Positions 44,901 to 54,954 of a stretch of DNA of 64,000 nucleotides are shown here, piece by piece; the stretch's first letter is position 1; every line of letters begins with the position of its first letter. A program made the translations under genes and the position numbers. Source of the DNA: Mytilus galloprovincialis (Eukaryota > Mollusca > Bivalvia > Mytilida > Mytilidae). The notes beneath the pieces are model-generated. The model did not search any database, was not told the DNA's origin, and was given only the letters and a program-made list of their open reading frames with translations. The DNA lies in the NCBI RefSeq assembly GCF_965363235.1, contig NC_134844.1:73959497-74023496 (forward strand). The letters run 5' to 3'.

Positions 44901-47900
44901 ACGTCACGGTAACATGAACAAATTATGTCTATGAGCTGATATACAAAACACTGTCAGCCAATAAGAAGAAGCGTACGTTACATCCAAAATTAAATACTTA
45001 ACATATAAAAAATGCCTGTTACAGTATTTTTTTCCGGTAGACGTTAACCATCAACTAACAAATCAACCCAACAATTATGTTAGGAGAAAACACTTGATAT
45101 TCACCCCCATAAATAAATCAAATGGTAGCTCCCTTACCTCACCTCATGTTTTACCTATATACCAAGAAATATTTAGTTAGTGCGTTGTTCGTTTTTCGAT
45201 TATCTCTGTTTGTAAGGTTTTTTTTCTCTCGTAGAAATCGTGTGTTACTATTTGATGTGATCTGTTGTATTATGCAGTGTTGTTGTCGATTCATATTACA
45301 CTTTTGTATGTACCAGAGGAAGATTTAGGGGAGCAGAGGGCCCGGGCCCCCCTTTTCTGGGAAACATTTGGTTGATTATATAGGGAATCATTTAAGCATG
45401 ACCAGAGCGGGGCCCTCTAAGGCAGTCAGTGGGGTCCCACTTATGAAAATGTCTAGATCCGCCTCTGTGTACTAAAGGAAATGCATGGTATATATATATA
45501 TGTTACAGTAAATAGGTGAAATTAGGAATTACATGTAATTACTAAACATTTCAGTAAATACCTGTAATTACTAGCCAATTTAGTAAATACATGTATTTAC
45601 TAGTTTTTTCAGTGATTACTGGTAATCACTGATTTTTAATGTCATTTTTATAGCTATTTACTAACTTGATGTTTTTGTTTTAAAATTAAAAACATAATTC
45701 AAGATACCAAATAAAAAAGTAAAGGGTAGGGTATTTTAAGGGAGCTTACTTAGGGATGCTGGAATATAAGACACATCAAAAGTGCATACTCTTTAGTGTT
45801 TTATGAATTGAAACTGGAAAATGGTGGTTTTATAGGTTTTGAAACTCCGTAAATATATGCATGCAAGACAATGATATCAATTCAAAATTGATTTTCATAA
45901 TTTTGTTAAACTAAAATCTCCATCGTGCACTGTGGTTTAAAACTTTAAAATCATTTTCTCCAAATATCCTGGATTTCTACCAAACTTGGACAGAAGCTTA
46001 ATGCTTATGATCATAAGATAATATCCAAAAGTAAAGTTTGAAAAAAAATCCTTTTTTTCGTATATTACTTATAAAAGGACTAGTTTTTCCCCAGTTAACA
46101 TTACATACACTCTGCAGTTAAAGTTTTTAAAACATTAGAATTTATAAACCATCCTGTATTTTTACCCAATTTTGACAGGAGCTTCTTACAGTACTAGTCA
46201 AAAGATAGTATCTAGAGGAAAATTTTAATATTTTTTCCTCATTTTTGTTGAGCCTGCGATTAACAGCAAAAGAAGGCGAGACTATTTGTTCTGCAAAACC
46301 CTTACAATTTTAATAGCTTAATACATCAATAACCCATCTCCAGCTAGGGGTTGAATTGAAGGTATTCAATGAGGTCCAAATATTCACTCGCAAGTGCACA
46401 ACTCATCAACCTTGTTTCTCAGCTAATTTAACAAAATAGAACCAGATTGGCTGCTAACAGTGAATTCTAATTTCACTATATCATTTTTATTAATGATTAA
46501 ACAATATATATCTAGAAGCTAATGACATAACTTTATCTTATAAGGTAATAAGTCTAAATATTCTTCAAATTCAAAGTTTTCTTTAAAAAGTTAAAACATA
46601 ATGCTTTGGGAGAATTTTCCATTTCTGATTTCCATATCTGCTGAAATTGGTCAAAAAATATCTGTATAATGGTCAACTTTAACCATTTTGGATTAAAACT
46701 AAAGTTACTCTGATTTAACCGAATATTTGAAAGTCCATATTTATTCAATAGATTTTTTCATACAAATCAACCATTCAAAATTTTAAGAGTACTAACTGAT
46801 CTTCTAGTTAGTATTACCATAACTTTTGATCATCTAACCATAATACAACATTGTTTTAGCAGTCAGTAAATAGGTGTAAAAATTCATTTTAAAATTAGTA
46901 ATTACTGATAATAACTGGGCCGTTTAAGGAATTACTTGTATTAACTAAGTGCATCGGGAATTACCTGTAATTCCTAAATTTTAGTAATTACATGTAATTC
47001 CTAATTTCACCTATTTACTGTAACATATACATAATGTTAAAGTGGACGACAAACTTAACAAAAAATCATCCTTTTGTTTCAGTCTTGGTCAAATAACGGA
47101 CAAGCGGTTTTGGAGACTAAAGACCCGGCATATCAATCTGTCATTGGTCGAGCAACAAAAATCAGCTTTTATGATGCAATGTGGGTAAACAGAGCTTATA
47201 GATGTAACGGTAAGTTAGAAATATTGACTGGTTCGTCTGTCCGTTATCTGTTTGACTTTTACGACTTCGTAGCAATGTTAAATGAAAGAAAAGGGAGAGA
47301 ACCACACTAAAATAACGTTTTGTTCGTGTTTAGAATCTTAAAAATTTAAGGTGGAAAAAATGCACGAAAAGTGTGTTGTAAATTTGATATATTGGTTATT
47401 TGTTAGTTTTTTAAAAGTATTTCTCTTCAGCATATATATAGTATTATATATTTTTTTCATCAATTAGAAAAAATATATCGTTTTTCAAAACAACAAATTT
47501 TTGAATAAGTTAAAGAAATACAACTCAATAGCTACATACATTTATTATGTTGTTAGATTTGGCGGATATTTAATTAGGTATCAAAAGTCCCATTTAAAAT
47601 CTCTAAGATCTTTAACCACATTTATTTTGTGTCAATAACCTATAGTATATCAAAAATTAAATCACAATCCAAATTCAGACAGTATCAAGCTTGAATAGTG
47701 TGTCCAAACTTTCCCTAGCTGTTCAGGGTTTGACATTTGCTGTCGTATCGGGCTGCGCTCGGCAATGCATTTTATTATCATTTACAATAAGATTTCGTTT
47801 ATCAAAACAATACAATCTTAAATAAGTTAGAGAAATAGAAATTCACAGCTTTATTGATTTACTAAATCGTTATTGGTTTCTTTTCTCCAAAATTTGCATT

Positions 47901-49967
47901 AAATTGTATTTCTTTCACAACATTTTTATTTAAACATTGGTTCATCGTACTGTGTACAAATATAATACATTATTTAAATATGTATTTTAGAGCAATGCGA
48001 TAAATCAAAGCGATGCCTGAACGGAGGCTATATAGGTGGCAGCACGTGCAAGTGTATATGTCCGGATGGTTTTATAGGCTACCACTGTGAAGCCCCAATA
48101 CCTGGATACCAAAGAAGTAAGTATAATTATAGACTTACAAAATGTGAGTTACTTTGACGATCACATCAACATGCCACAGTTTTGTAAACCAACTTATTTT
48201 CGTGTACTTTTTTTCCGTTGAACCTTATAAGGATGATATTGCGACGATTCCTTTTTCTAGATTTTATATATACTAAATAAGTATTGCAGTGGCATTACAA
48301 AATGTATCGTTGTTGGTGAGAAAATCAAACTTGAACATTTTTGCGACGATTTATATTCGCGACATTTTTTTCTACTCGACAAGTCTCGACAACCAAATGG
48401 TTCACAGTACAAAAAGATCAATTAGTTCATATTTCAAATACTGTATATAGAACCAAGCGATATTTTTATTTTCAGTAATAACCTGGAAATGTCCTGGAGG
48501 GTGGGTATTTGCCAATGGTCGTTGTTACAGACTTTATCCAAATATTTACATCACATACGACGCAGCTTTAAATTTCTGTACGAATCAGAGAGCAACTCAT
48601 GTCACATTTGAAACCGGAGTCGAAAAGGTGAGTTATTAAATTCGATAGAGTCAAACTGAAATAATTTCTACAGTAAAATGACACGTTCTTGGTACAAAAC
48701 AATATAATTTTATACTCCTATCCTAAAAAAATGATATATATGATTGGGTGGAACTTTCCATCGACTCCAATCGCTTATAGATCTTTAAATGAGTTATTGT
48801 AATGTTGCTCTAGCTTGCAGATGGTGTGGCTGTCTAACGAATATTTGCTTAGCTTGTATTTACCGATTATTATTTTTTTTTTTGCTATTTTGCAATTTCA
48901 TTTTATCTTCATTTAAATTCCCAATTTGCGACACAAAACAGTATTCCAGAGTTCTAAAAAAACAAACACAAATATTTCTGTTCAAGTATCACATCAACCA
49001 CTGTTGATAAGTTAACATGTGGTTATCTTACAGGAATAGGTCCAGTAAGTCCCCTTTTTGTTCCCAAAATTGTTAAAATTACATTTTTAGCTATTTATTG
49101 GAAAGAGGAACACTTCTGCTACATAAATATGGAATTTGTTTGACAAAACAATGCACACATAGTCGGGTACTAGCATCATTAAATCATGCTAAATTACTGA
49201 AATATTCGCAAATTTGAGTTAAATTCTAGACGGTTTTCGTCTTAAATGGAAGTGGCCGCATTTGTGTTCATTCTTAATATTTAAACGTAAGTTTTATTTG
49301 ATGATAATACATAACATATATAAATATTGAGAGCGAACACGGATGCGGCCACTTTCATTTTTGACAAAAACTGTCTGAAAAGGGACATAGTATGGCATAT
49401 TTGAAAGATTTTACATATCGAAGCTTGAATCTGAACGTCTGAAATGACTAAATCAGTTCAAATCTTTCTCATTTAAACTTATTGAATCGACTGAAACAGA
49501 CACTAATGTGTTTAAAAAGGGTAAAAAAATCTTTCATCAGATGAACCCTTACCGGACCTACTCCTTTCCATATTGAATCTGAGACTGTAAAACAACACAC
49601 CTAAAATAAAACTATAATACGAATTATATAGATGATAGTCTAAAAAAAGCAAATAAAATAATGTAAAATTAAAAAAAAATCAAACATATTTTATATTAAG
49701 CATATTCTGTAGGACTGGGTTGTGAATACGCTTGAAGAAATGAAGTTTACTGGCGACACCCAAAGTATCTGGTTAGGAGTCAGGCGTACTGCTAGCGAAT
49801 GGTTAAACAGTCTACCCTATTACCAATGGCTTGATGGGCAAGCATACAATGATTCCCTAATGTAAGTACCTATTATGATAGAATGATATGTTAGTCTTTT
49901 TAATGAATGAATCATCTTTGTACCAAAACTTAAGCATACTATGTAAATTTATGAATCTATATGATAC

Positions 49968-50060
<93 letters not shown>

Positions 50061-53000
50061 GCATGTTTTGGTTTTATATATTTATATAGTTTTACACTCA
50101 AGAGACATTCTAGACTGACGCTTGAAGTAAATACATAGTTCTCTAATCTATGATCCGGACAAACAAGAACAAAATGGTATACATCATCAATTATAACACA
50201 TATTTCTCTCGGAAAATGAGTGTATATCTTATGAACAAGTTATAATGAACAAGTCCGTTATATCATTTGCTCGTAAGATTTTTGTTTTTTTTTTTGTTTA
50301 GGGAGCTACCATTTGATTTTTATCGGGGCTAGGATGAAATTTGAAAAAAATAGGCAGGACAGGAGTTGTGAGTAAAAAAAAAGGCAGGATGAGCAACTTG
50401 GTAAAAAAAAGTAAGGATAAACTAGTAAACAAAGGCAGGACCGAAAAGAGTAAAAAATAAAAAGGCAGGACAGAGATTACAACTAAAAAAAAAGCAGGAC
50501 AAAATTTTTCCTCCCCCCCACCCCATAAAAATCAAATGGTAGCTCCCTTAGATATGCATCCATCTAATACGAAAATAACAAAAAAAACAAAAAAAAAACC
50601 CTATCACTTACTACTGTTGTTTTATTATTAATATGGCTAATTTACTCATTTGTGACGTTCTGTCATTTATTTGTATTTTTTTCGGTTGGTGATGTTTAAA
50701 AATATATTTCGTCTCCATTTTAGGTCAATTCACGATCTCGGTACAGAGGAAGGAGATACTTGTGGATCCACTGACGGTCAGTTCCTGTCAATAGGACCTT
50801 GTTCGAAGAATTCTAACAGAGGATTTATCTGCATGAAGAATTTTGGTACGGAAATAGATAGTAAAAAAAAAGCAATTTTAAAGTATAATAACAAATAAGT
50901 TCGATGTTTATATACTCAAGAGTTGTTGAATGTAAACGTATTTGAGGTTGAAGTCCAGTGTCAAATATTTAGGAATAAATGGAAGAAGAATCCCAGCGTT
51001 CAACCAAAAAACTTCAAATGGACATTTTTATTGTCACGTCAGTGACTTGGACCGTTGCTTTGAAATGACTGATTGTCAGAATAGACCGTCCTGTTCTGAC
51101 TGAAGTTTGCTCCATGCTTATACATTCAGTGTGATATAACAAATGCGTCCTTTTCTTCGATCGTATTAACAAAAAGAGTATAGAACGAAAAACTTGCATT
51201 TGATTGCTTTTTTCAACAACGGATAAATGATAAAGTGCAGGTTCATTGTTTTAAATAAGCCAACATTTTGAAATATGTTAATGATCGTTTAATTCATATT
51301 ACCTGTTTATTTTAGACACAGCTTGTGGTGGCAGGTTTCGTCTCCGAAACAAGGAACAATATATTACCTCCCCTGGATATCCCAATGAATACACAGACAG
51401 CATGGAATGTCAATATGTTATACAGGTGAACAACTCTTGCTTTAGATCTTGATAGAGTATTTTTTTAAACGAACAGTTGTAACGTTTATATATAACATGC
51501 ACATTGAGAGGGAGAATGCAAAAACATGTTTTAAGGTAGACCGGGTTGTTAAATGAATGTAAATCACCTAACTTTTTCTGTTTTTTTTTTGTCATTTCAA
51601 GCTTTTGAGTCTGTGGCTACTTGATAAAGAATTATATTGCCTACTTTGAACAGAAGTTAACACTTCTTACTTCCAATCTGACATTTTTAGTTCAAATAGA
51701 TATAAGGATGGTGTATCAGTGCCAATGAAACAACCATCCATCCAAGTTACAATTTGTAAATGTAAACCATTGAAGAGCAAAGTACGGCCTTTAACACGTA
51801 ACCATGGCTCTGACCGAACAGTAAGCTATAGAAGGCCCCAAAATGATTAGTGTAAAACCATTTAAACTGTGAAACCAATGGTTTAATCTGTATATAAAAC
51901 GAGAACGGAGACACTTGTGAACCACACCAACAAGCAACAACCACTGAACATCAGGTTCCTTACTTAAGGACATATTGGAAAAAATGCAGTGGGTTTAAAC
52001 GTTTCAATTCTGCACAAACCTTAACCTTTACCTGACATCTTATAAATGTAACATCCCAACATAGAAAGGACGCACTATAAAATATCAATTGAAGTGGCGT
52101 AACTCAAATAAAAGACATAAAAACAAAAGCAAATGAACATAAACTGAACAAATAAATTTGATCTATGACACAATGTAAATATAAATTAATTAAAAGAAGC
52201 TTAAGGGGGAATTTACATTTTTCAGCACCAAGCTGACTTTTCTCGGTTCCAAACTGAGAATCTTGAACTTAGACATATTTTAATGAGAAATGTCAAGTTG
52301 AAAATGAAAAATTACCATATTGAAATGTAAAAGATTTAAAGATAGAATGCCGATACCAGTCTTCCATATCTTTTAGCATTTGCTTGTACCTAACATTTTT
52401 TTTTCTGGAATAATTGAAAACCAGAGCGCATTTTTCGATTGTATCCTGGTCTCTTACAGTTATCACGTTATTAATCACGAAACAACTTGTATATGGAGAT
52501 TGTGATTTTGAATTATAAGTACCTCCAAGTAAGATACAAGTTTTACTCGCCTTGCAGAAAACTATAAATGTTCAACGTTTAAAAGTTCGAGCTTTGCTAG
52601 CGAGTGGGTGAACCAATATCTCCCTGAATATCAAAAGCAATTGAAATAATTTTGCCACAATTTTTTTTTTATAAATTCGCTATCTTCTTGAAACACATAG
52701 TTCTGCTATATGAATCATAAATCTTCCAGAAATTTAATGAATGATATTTTCTATAGACAAGGCGAGACAGGCGAATAGAAGTAACATTTGAAGTGTTTGG
52801 ATTGGCTGTAACGAGTGGTTGTCAAGACGACTATGTTCTAGTACAAAAATCATACAGTGCATTAGATACAGGAAAGAAGTAAGTCAAATTAATTATATAG
52901 GTGTAAATTCTATGTTTACAAAAAACGTTTGTATCATATTTCTATGTATCACATATTCTTGATATTTCATAACGTGGTAGATACAACCACACTTTTATTT

Positions 53001-53492
53001 AGATAACATTCAACTTTTTTTAAACGGTTTCATTAAAAATGTGTGTCTTCTCGATCAGTTGCATTGAGTGTTATTATTTAACTATGTTAATACATATTAC
53101 AATATATTACAATATCGTTCAGATAAACTTTTTGACATTTCAAACTAAACTGAATTAAGTACAAAGCTAGGTCATAATTGTCTATCTGAATTTATGCTTC
53201 ATTTTCTTTTAGATATTGCGGCGAAGGTCTACGAAACAAAACATTGACTTCCGATGGTAATCTTATGATCCTCACTTTCATATCAGACATGCGCACATCT
53301 GGTATAGGATTCAAAGCAAAAGTGAAGGCAATACGACCAAGATATGGTGCTGGACGAGGAGAACCAACAAACTTTCTCGGTTCTTTCTACTCTGTTTTCT
53401 CTTCCGACAACGAACAGACACAATCTAATTCCTATCTTGAAAGTGCATGGAATATATTTAGAAATATGGACCTATCGAATATTCTGCGATAA
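29940..53492 (+). CDS. secreted astacin metalloprotease with EGF, C-type lectin and CUB domains, 13 exons
   Basis: Zinc endopeptidase of the astacin (M12A) family, predicted extracellular. Thirteen exons joined by hand, every junction GT/AG and in phase, give 588 aa. Order: signal peptide (about 1-20), short basic stretch ending RVRR (29-32), astacin domain 33-235, EGF about 236-277, C-type lectin-like 278-418, CUB 422-536, Ser/Asn-rich tail. The zinc site is HEIGHAIGHVH: His129, His133, His139, catalytic Glu130. The Met-turn is SVMHY, with Met188 and Tyr190. All four structural cysteines of the catalytic domain are visible. WPDGIIPYTI is the usual mature start, close to tolloid/BMP1. No FxGD aspartate-switch motif is seen in the tiny propeptide. 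The lectin domain lacks EPN/QPD and WND, so calcium-dependent sugar binding is doubtful. Substrates are unknown; matrix, shell or immune roles are possible. Domain calls firm; first exon slightly less so. Confidence 0.88.
30000..33016 (+). other. astacin intron 1, left part
   Basis: AT-rich intron DNA. A weak relative of the poly-G MITE left end lies at about 31937-31975 (GGGACCAATCATTTGACTTT). I searched for an extra propeptide exon of 3n length and found none. Confidence 0.5.
33017..33138 (+). repeat. family-K repeat, left half
   Basis: GGGACATTCAAACTCGTAAA through CACAATATAGAA, matching 8750-8880. Its right half resumes at 35353, after a 2.2-kb insertion. Confidence 0.75.
33708..33940 (+). 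repeat. ~32-bp tandem repeat of a palindrome
   Basis: Seven units of TTCTTGCTATTGCACAATA-type, each containing the inverted repeat TTGCACAATA/TATTGTGCAA with point changes. Confidence 0.85.
34490..35290 (+). repeat. ~180-bp tandem satellite-like units
   Basis: Landmarks GGGCCCTTTTTGGCCCCTAA and ACTAAAGTTATTGTGCGAAA recur four to five times at a spacing of about 180 bp. Confidence 0.85.
35353..35455 (+). repeat. family-K repeat, right half
   Basis: Resumes with GGGGTGATCTCATGTGCTCC, as in 8918-8990. Confidence 0.7.
35665..35764 (+). CDS. astacin gene, exon 2: propeptide and mature start
   Basis: Acceptor TTTTTTACAG, donor TATA|GTGAGT, ends phase 1. Encodes 12 residues to RVRR (furin-type site), then ETTITLWPDGIIPYTIPASQY, the N terminus of the catalytic domain. 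Confidence 0.85.
35765..37070 (+). other. astacin intron 2, left part
   Basis: No exon seen. A diverged family-S fragment lies near 36565-36600 and a family-K end at about 36936-37010 (ACAGGTGTTCCGGAACGG). Confidence 0.45.
37111..39363 (+). mobile_element. nested element with Helitron-like 3' end
   Basis: Starts with a near-perfect hairpin (AGCTCACCTGACCT..AGGTCAAGTGAGCT), continues through GGCGTCCGTCGTCC triplication, and ends with the hairpin GCTCTTGAGAGC followed by CTAG. The same hairpin-CTAG end also occurs at about 38499-38516, so the element is a partial tandem duplication. Internal units share GATAGAGATAAACTGTAAAC and AAGATGGCCGCCA. A 3' hairpin followed by CTRR is a Helitron hallmark, but no helicase is encoded and the 5' TC end is uncertain. 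Confidence 0.6.
39381..39506 (+). repeat. TTTGCGTTATAACGCAAA palindromic array, left
   Basis: Six to seven units of a roughly 20-bp palindrome with minor changes at the centre. Confidence 0.9.
40493..40690 (+). repeat. TTTGCGTTATAACGCAAA palindromic array, right
   Basis: About ten units, the same palindrome as the left array, spaced by GG or G. Confidence 0.9.
40815..41052 (-). mobile_element. tRNA-derived SINE
   Basis: On the minus strand: box A TGGCCGATTGGT, box B GAGTTCGAACCCC, and a core CTCTGGGTGGTTTGG...CATCCTCCACCA. Related to 2045-2257. Confidence 0.65.
41053..41160 (+). repeat. family-S SINE-like fragment
   Basis: CCAATGAGACAACCCTCCA ... GGACACCGTACGGCCTTCC resembles the start of the other family-S copies. 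It ends about 80 bp before exon 3 of the astacin gene. Confidence 0.5.
41238..41376 (+). CDS. astacin gene, exon 3
   Basis: Acceptor CAACTAG, donor CAAC|GTAAGT, ends phase 2. Encodes MNRWEEVTCIQFVPYTEE, matching the conserved helix and first structural cysteine of astacins. Confidence 0.9.
41404..42120 (+). repeat. family-S repeat, split by a MITE
   Basis: AAGATGTGGTATGATTGCCA through CCGAAATAAACAAATGTT, then MITE copy 4 (41566-41860), then ATTCAAACGAGAAAACTAAC and the rest of the element, with a C-run at about 42032-42045. Confidence 0.8.
41566..41860. mobile_element. poly-G/AGGCAGGA MITE, copy 4, nested
   Basis: Same terminal repeats as copy 1, flanked by TAA (41563-41565 and 41861-41863). 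The family-S host reads on directly across the insertion, which proves the ends. Confidence 0.9.
42374..42443 (+). CDS. astacin gene, exon 4
   Basis: Acceptor AACTTTCAG, donor GAT|GTAAGT. Encodes CFSKNG...TIGISPGCLD, the second and third structural cysteines, just before the zinc helix. Confidence 0.9.
42600..42730 (+). repeat. diverged GC-rich dispersed repeat
   Basis: GGGGAACGGGGACCCC...TTTGTTGGAAAATTTGGTCG and TTTATGAAAATTTGC resemble 45316-45475 (TTCTGGGAAACATTTGGTTG, CTTATGAAAATGTCTAGATC). Confidence 0.5.
43019..43228 (+). CDS. astacin gene, exon 5: zinc site and Met-turn
   Basis: Seventy codons, phase 0 at both ends, acceptor TTTTTTCAG, donor AAA|GTATGT. Carries HEIGHAIGHVH and SVMHY together, so the catalytic core sits in one exon. 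Confidence 0.95.
43229..45500 (+). other. astacin intron 5, left part
   Basis: No exon seen. Contains a short hairpin at 44148-44199 (TTCGAACTTTTTGG paired with CCAAAAAGTTCGAA), a terminal fragment of the poly-G MITE at 45101-45133 and a GC-rich repeat at 45316-45475. Confidence 0.5.
45501..47025. mobile_element. 1.5-kb element with 46-bp perfect terminal inverted repeats
   Basis: 45501-45546 and 46980-47025 are perfect inverted copies, beginning TGTTACAGTAAATAGGTG. Inside each end are further palindromes such as GGAATTACATGTAATTCC and AGTAAATACATGTATTTACT. Both ends abut TATA, fitting a short TA-rich target duplication. No ORF of note, so it is non-autonomous. Confidence 0.9.
47083..47209 (+). 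CDS. astacin gene, exon 6: end of catalytic domain
   Basis: Acceptor TTTGTTTCAG, donor AACG|GTAAGT, ends phase 1. Ends with the fourth structural cysteine (AYRCN). A 1.5-kb transposon ends 57 bp before this exon. Confidence 0.9.
47640..47772 (-). repeat. fragment of the 33139-35352 element
   Basis: On the minus strand CAAACCCTGAACAGCTAGGG and ATTTGGATTGTGATTTA match the left end of the 2.2-kb element. Confidence 0.6.
47991..48116 (+). CDS. astacin gene, exon 7: EGF module
   Basis: A single phase 1-1 exon with six cysteines in EGF spacing: EQCDKSKRCLNGG...CKCICPDGFIGYHCE. Confidence 0.92.
48476..48627 (+). CDS. astacin gene, exon 8: C-type lectin part 1
   Basis: Acceptor TTATTTTCAG, starts in phase 1, donor AAG|GTGAGT. 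Encodes WKCPGGWVFANGRCYRL and AALNFC, the typical long-form lectin domain start. Confidence 0.9.
48628..49712 (+). other. astacin intron 8
   Basis: No gene or clear repeat recognised. A loose inverted pair (GTGGCCGCATTTGTGTTC and GAACACGGATGCGGCCAC, about 49250-49350) suggests a degraded foldback element. Confidence 0.5.
49713..49861 (+). CDS. astacin gene, exon 9: C-type lectin part 2
   Basis: Acceptor TATTCTGTAG, donor CTAAT|GTAAGT. Encodes IWLGVRR and YYQWLDGQAYN, matching the WIGL and W.DG landmarks. Confidence 0.9.
49971..50054. repeat. (AT)n microsatellite
   Basis: About 84 bases of nearly pure AT dinucleotide in astacin intron 9, roughly 110 bases past the exon 9 donor. Length here may be affected by assembly. 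Confidence 0.95.
50301..50547. mobile_element. poly-G/AGGCAGGA MITE, copy 5
   Basis: Complete terminal repeats, flanked by TTA at both sides. The G-run has shrunk to GGGG, showing that the long G-tract is not needed for the copy to be complete. Confidence 0.85.
50724..50845 (+). CDS. astacin gene, exon 10: C-type lectin part 3
   Basis: Acceptor TCCATTTTAG, donor TTTG|GTACGG, ends phase 1. Encodes GDTCGSTDGQFLSIGPC and GFICMK; the WND calcium motif is missing. Confidence 0.9.
51316..51425 (+). CDS. astacin gene, exon 11: CUB part 1
   Basis: Acceptor TTATTTTAG, donor CAG|GTGAAC. Encodes ACGGRFRL, SPGYPNEY and MECQYVIQ, the CUB start with its first two cysteines. Confidence 0.92.
51700..52080 (+). 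repeat. family-S SINE-like repeat
   Basis: AAGGATGGTGTATCAGTGCC through GTAACATCCCAACATAG. The longest single family-S copy in the window, in astacin intron 11. Confidence 0.75.
52757..52878 (+). CDS. astacin gene, exon 12: CUB part 2
   Basis: Acceptor TTTCTATAG, donor AGAA|GTAAGT. Encodes RRIEVTFEVFGL and SGCQDDYVLV, with the third cysteine and an acidic residue in the usual calcium-site position. Confidence 0.92.
53213..53492 (+). CDS. astacin gene, exon 13: CUB end, tail and stop
   Basis: Acceptor TTTCTTTTAG. Encodes YCGEG, TFISDMRTSGIGFKAKV (CUB end), then about 52 polar residues and a TAA stop. No transmembrane or GPI-like end. Confidence 0.92.
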
Positions 53493-53670
53493 TAGAAGGA
53501 ATAATATATTTGTGTTGCAGTCTAACAAATACTGCTGTAACACTACTTTTTCAACATTTCGCTTCAAAAAATCTTCGAAATTTTACTCTTAAGTTACAAA
53601 AAACAGATTTTCCTGCTAATTTTCATTTCAAGTTTCAAATATAAGATGAAACTTTGTGATACTAGTATTG

Positions 53671-53676
53671 AATAAA
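53671..53676 (+). terminator. polyadenylation signal of the astacin gene
   Basis: AATAAA 179 bases after the stop codon, the best-placed hexamer in the 3' flank. Confidence 0.65.
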
Positions 53677-53924
53677 CATTGTTCTCACTTTTTCTACATT
53701 TAAGTGATCTTGTATTACTTTTAAAAATGGAATTTTGAAACACAATTTAAAATCTAAAAGTTTCGAAATTGACTCTATTGAAATATGTGCACCGATGCCA
53801 GTGTATTCTTTATGAGATTATTTTATGTTTCAATTTATTAAAAGTATATATATTTGAGTGTTAACAAACAGTATTTAGACCTACATAATGTACACACCTA
53901 TTCGAAAGGTCAGTGCTTTTTTGG

Positions 53925-54640
53925 ATTTAGTTGGTGGTTTACAATTTTGTTTGTTTAAAATGTTTTGTTCACGCATCGTTGGCAATATAATGGAGTTTGG
54001 TGCGACTGTCATACAAGTGAGAGGTTTAGCTTAGCTAGATATAAAACAAGGTTCAATCCACCATTTTCTACAGAAGAAAATGTCGATACCAAGTCAAGAA
54101 TATGACAGTTGTAACCATTTGTTTGATGTGTTTGAGCTTTTGATTTTGCCATTTGATAAGGGATATTCCGCTTTTAATTTTCCTACACAGCTACTTTTGC
54201 ATAGGTACTATTTCTGTACTAAAGAAATGCAGTACTGGACATTTACTTTTAATATTTAGTACTATTTCACTACTTTAAAACTATTGTAATATTTAGGTAC
54301 TTGTAATTTACAGTACTTGATTTGTACTAAATATTTTGGTACATAAATAATACAATATTCCATGTTTGAAAATCATAACTTTAAGAGATTTGAAATAGAA
54401 AAACTTTTAAAATGCTGAAAATGTAACGGTAGTAACCAAAAATCTGTAGTACCTAAATTTCTAGTACAAATAAAGTACTGTAAAATACAGGTACCTAAAT
54501 ATTACAATCATTTTAGAGTAACAAAATAGTACTGAATTTTAAAAGTAGATATCCAGTACTACAATTTTTTCGTACAGAAATAGTACCTATGCAAAAGTAG
54601 CTGTGTAGGAGTACAGTATTTTTGTGATTCGACTTTTTTG
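53925..54640 (+). repeat. dispersed repeat, family V, copy 1
   Basis: ACTGTCATACAAGTGAGAGG and CAATCCACCATTTTC are shared with 54955-55210. A foldback MITE interrupts it at 54182-54609. Probably the 3' end of a retrotransposon. Confidence 0.75.
54182..54609. mobile_element. foldback MITE with ~160-bp arms
   Basis: Ends CCTACACAGCTACTTTTGCA and its complement, first 38 bp perfect, with imperfect pairing for over 150 bp each side and repeated GTACT/AGTAC motifs. The family-V copy at 54955-55210 is an empty site. Confidence 0.85.
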
Positions 54641-54954
54641 TTATATCGGTGTATATCTTTATTCTCAATCATTCTACTTTTGTCACAGCTCGAGTCGCTC
54701 GTCGAAACATTTCTACCAAACATGGATGTGCTGATAAGCTAATATTTACATCTAACTTGCTTTGACAAACTTAAGGTGGTACTCGACTAAAATTAATTTT
54801 GCTCTTTTCATGTCTTTAATTTTTACTAATATGCTTGGTCTGTATGCCATTTTTGGCTTCTTTGTTACATGTTTCTGTATTTTCTTAGTATTTATAATTA
54901 TGGCACAATGTTGGCTGCTGTATTATTGACTTTTTTTTTACATTTTGTGTCTTT

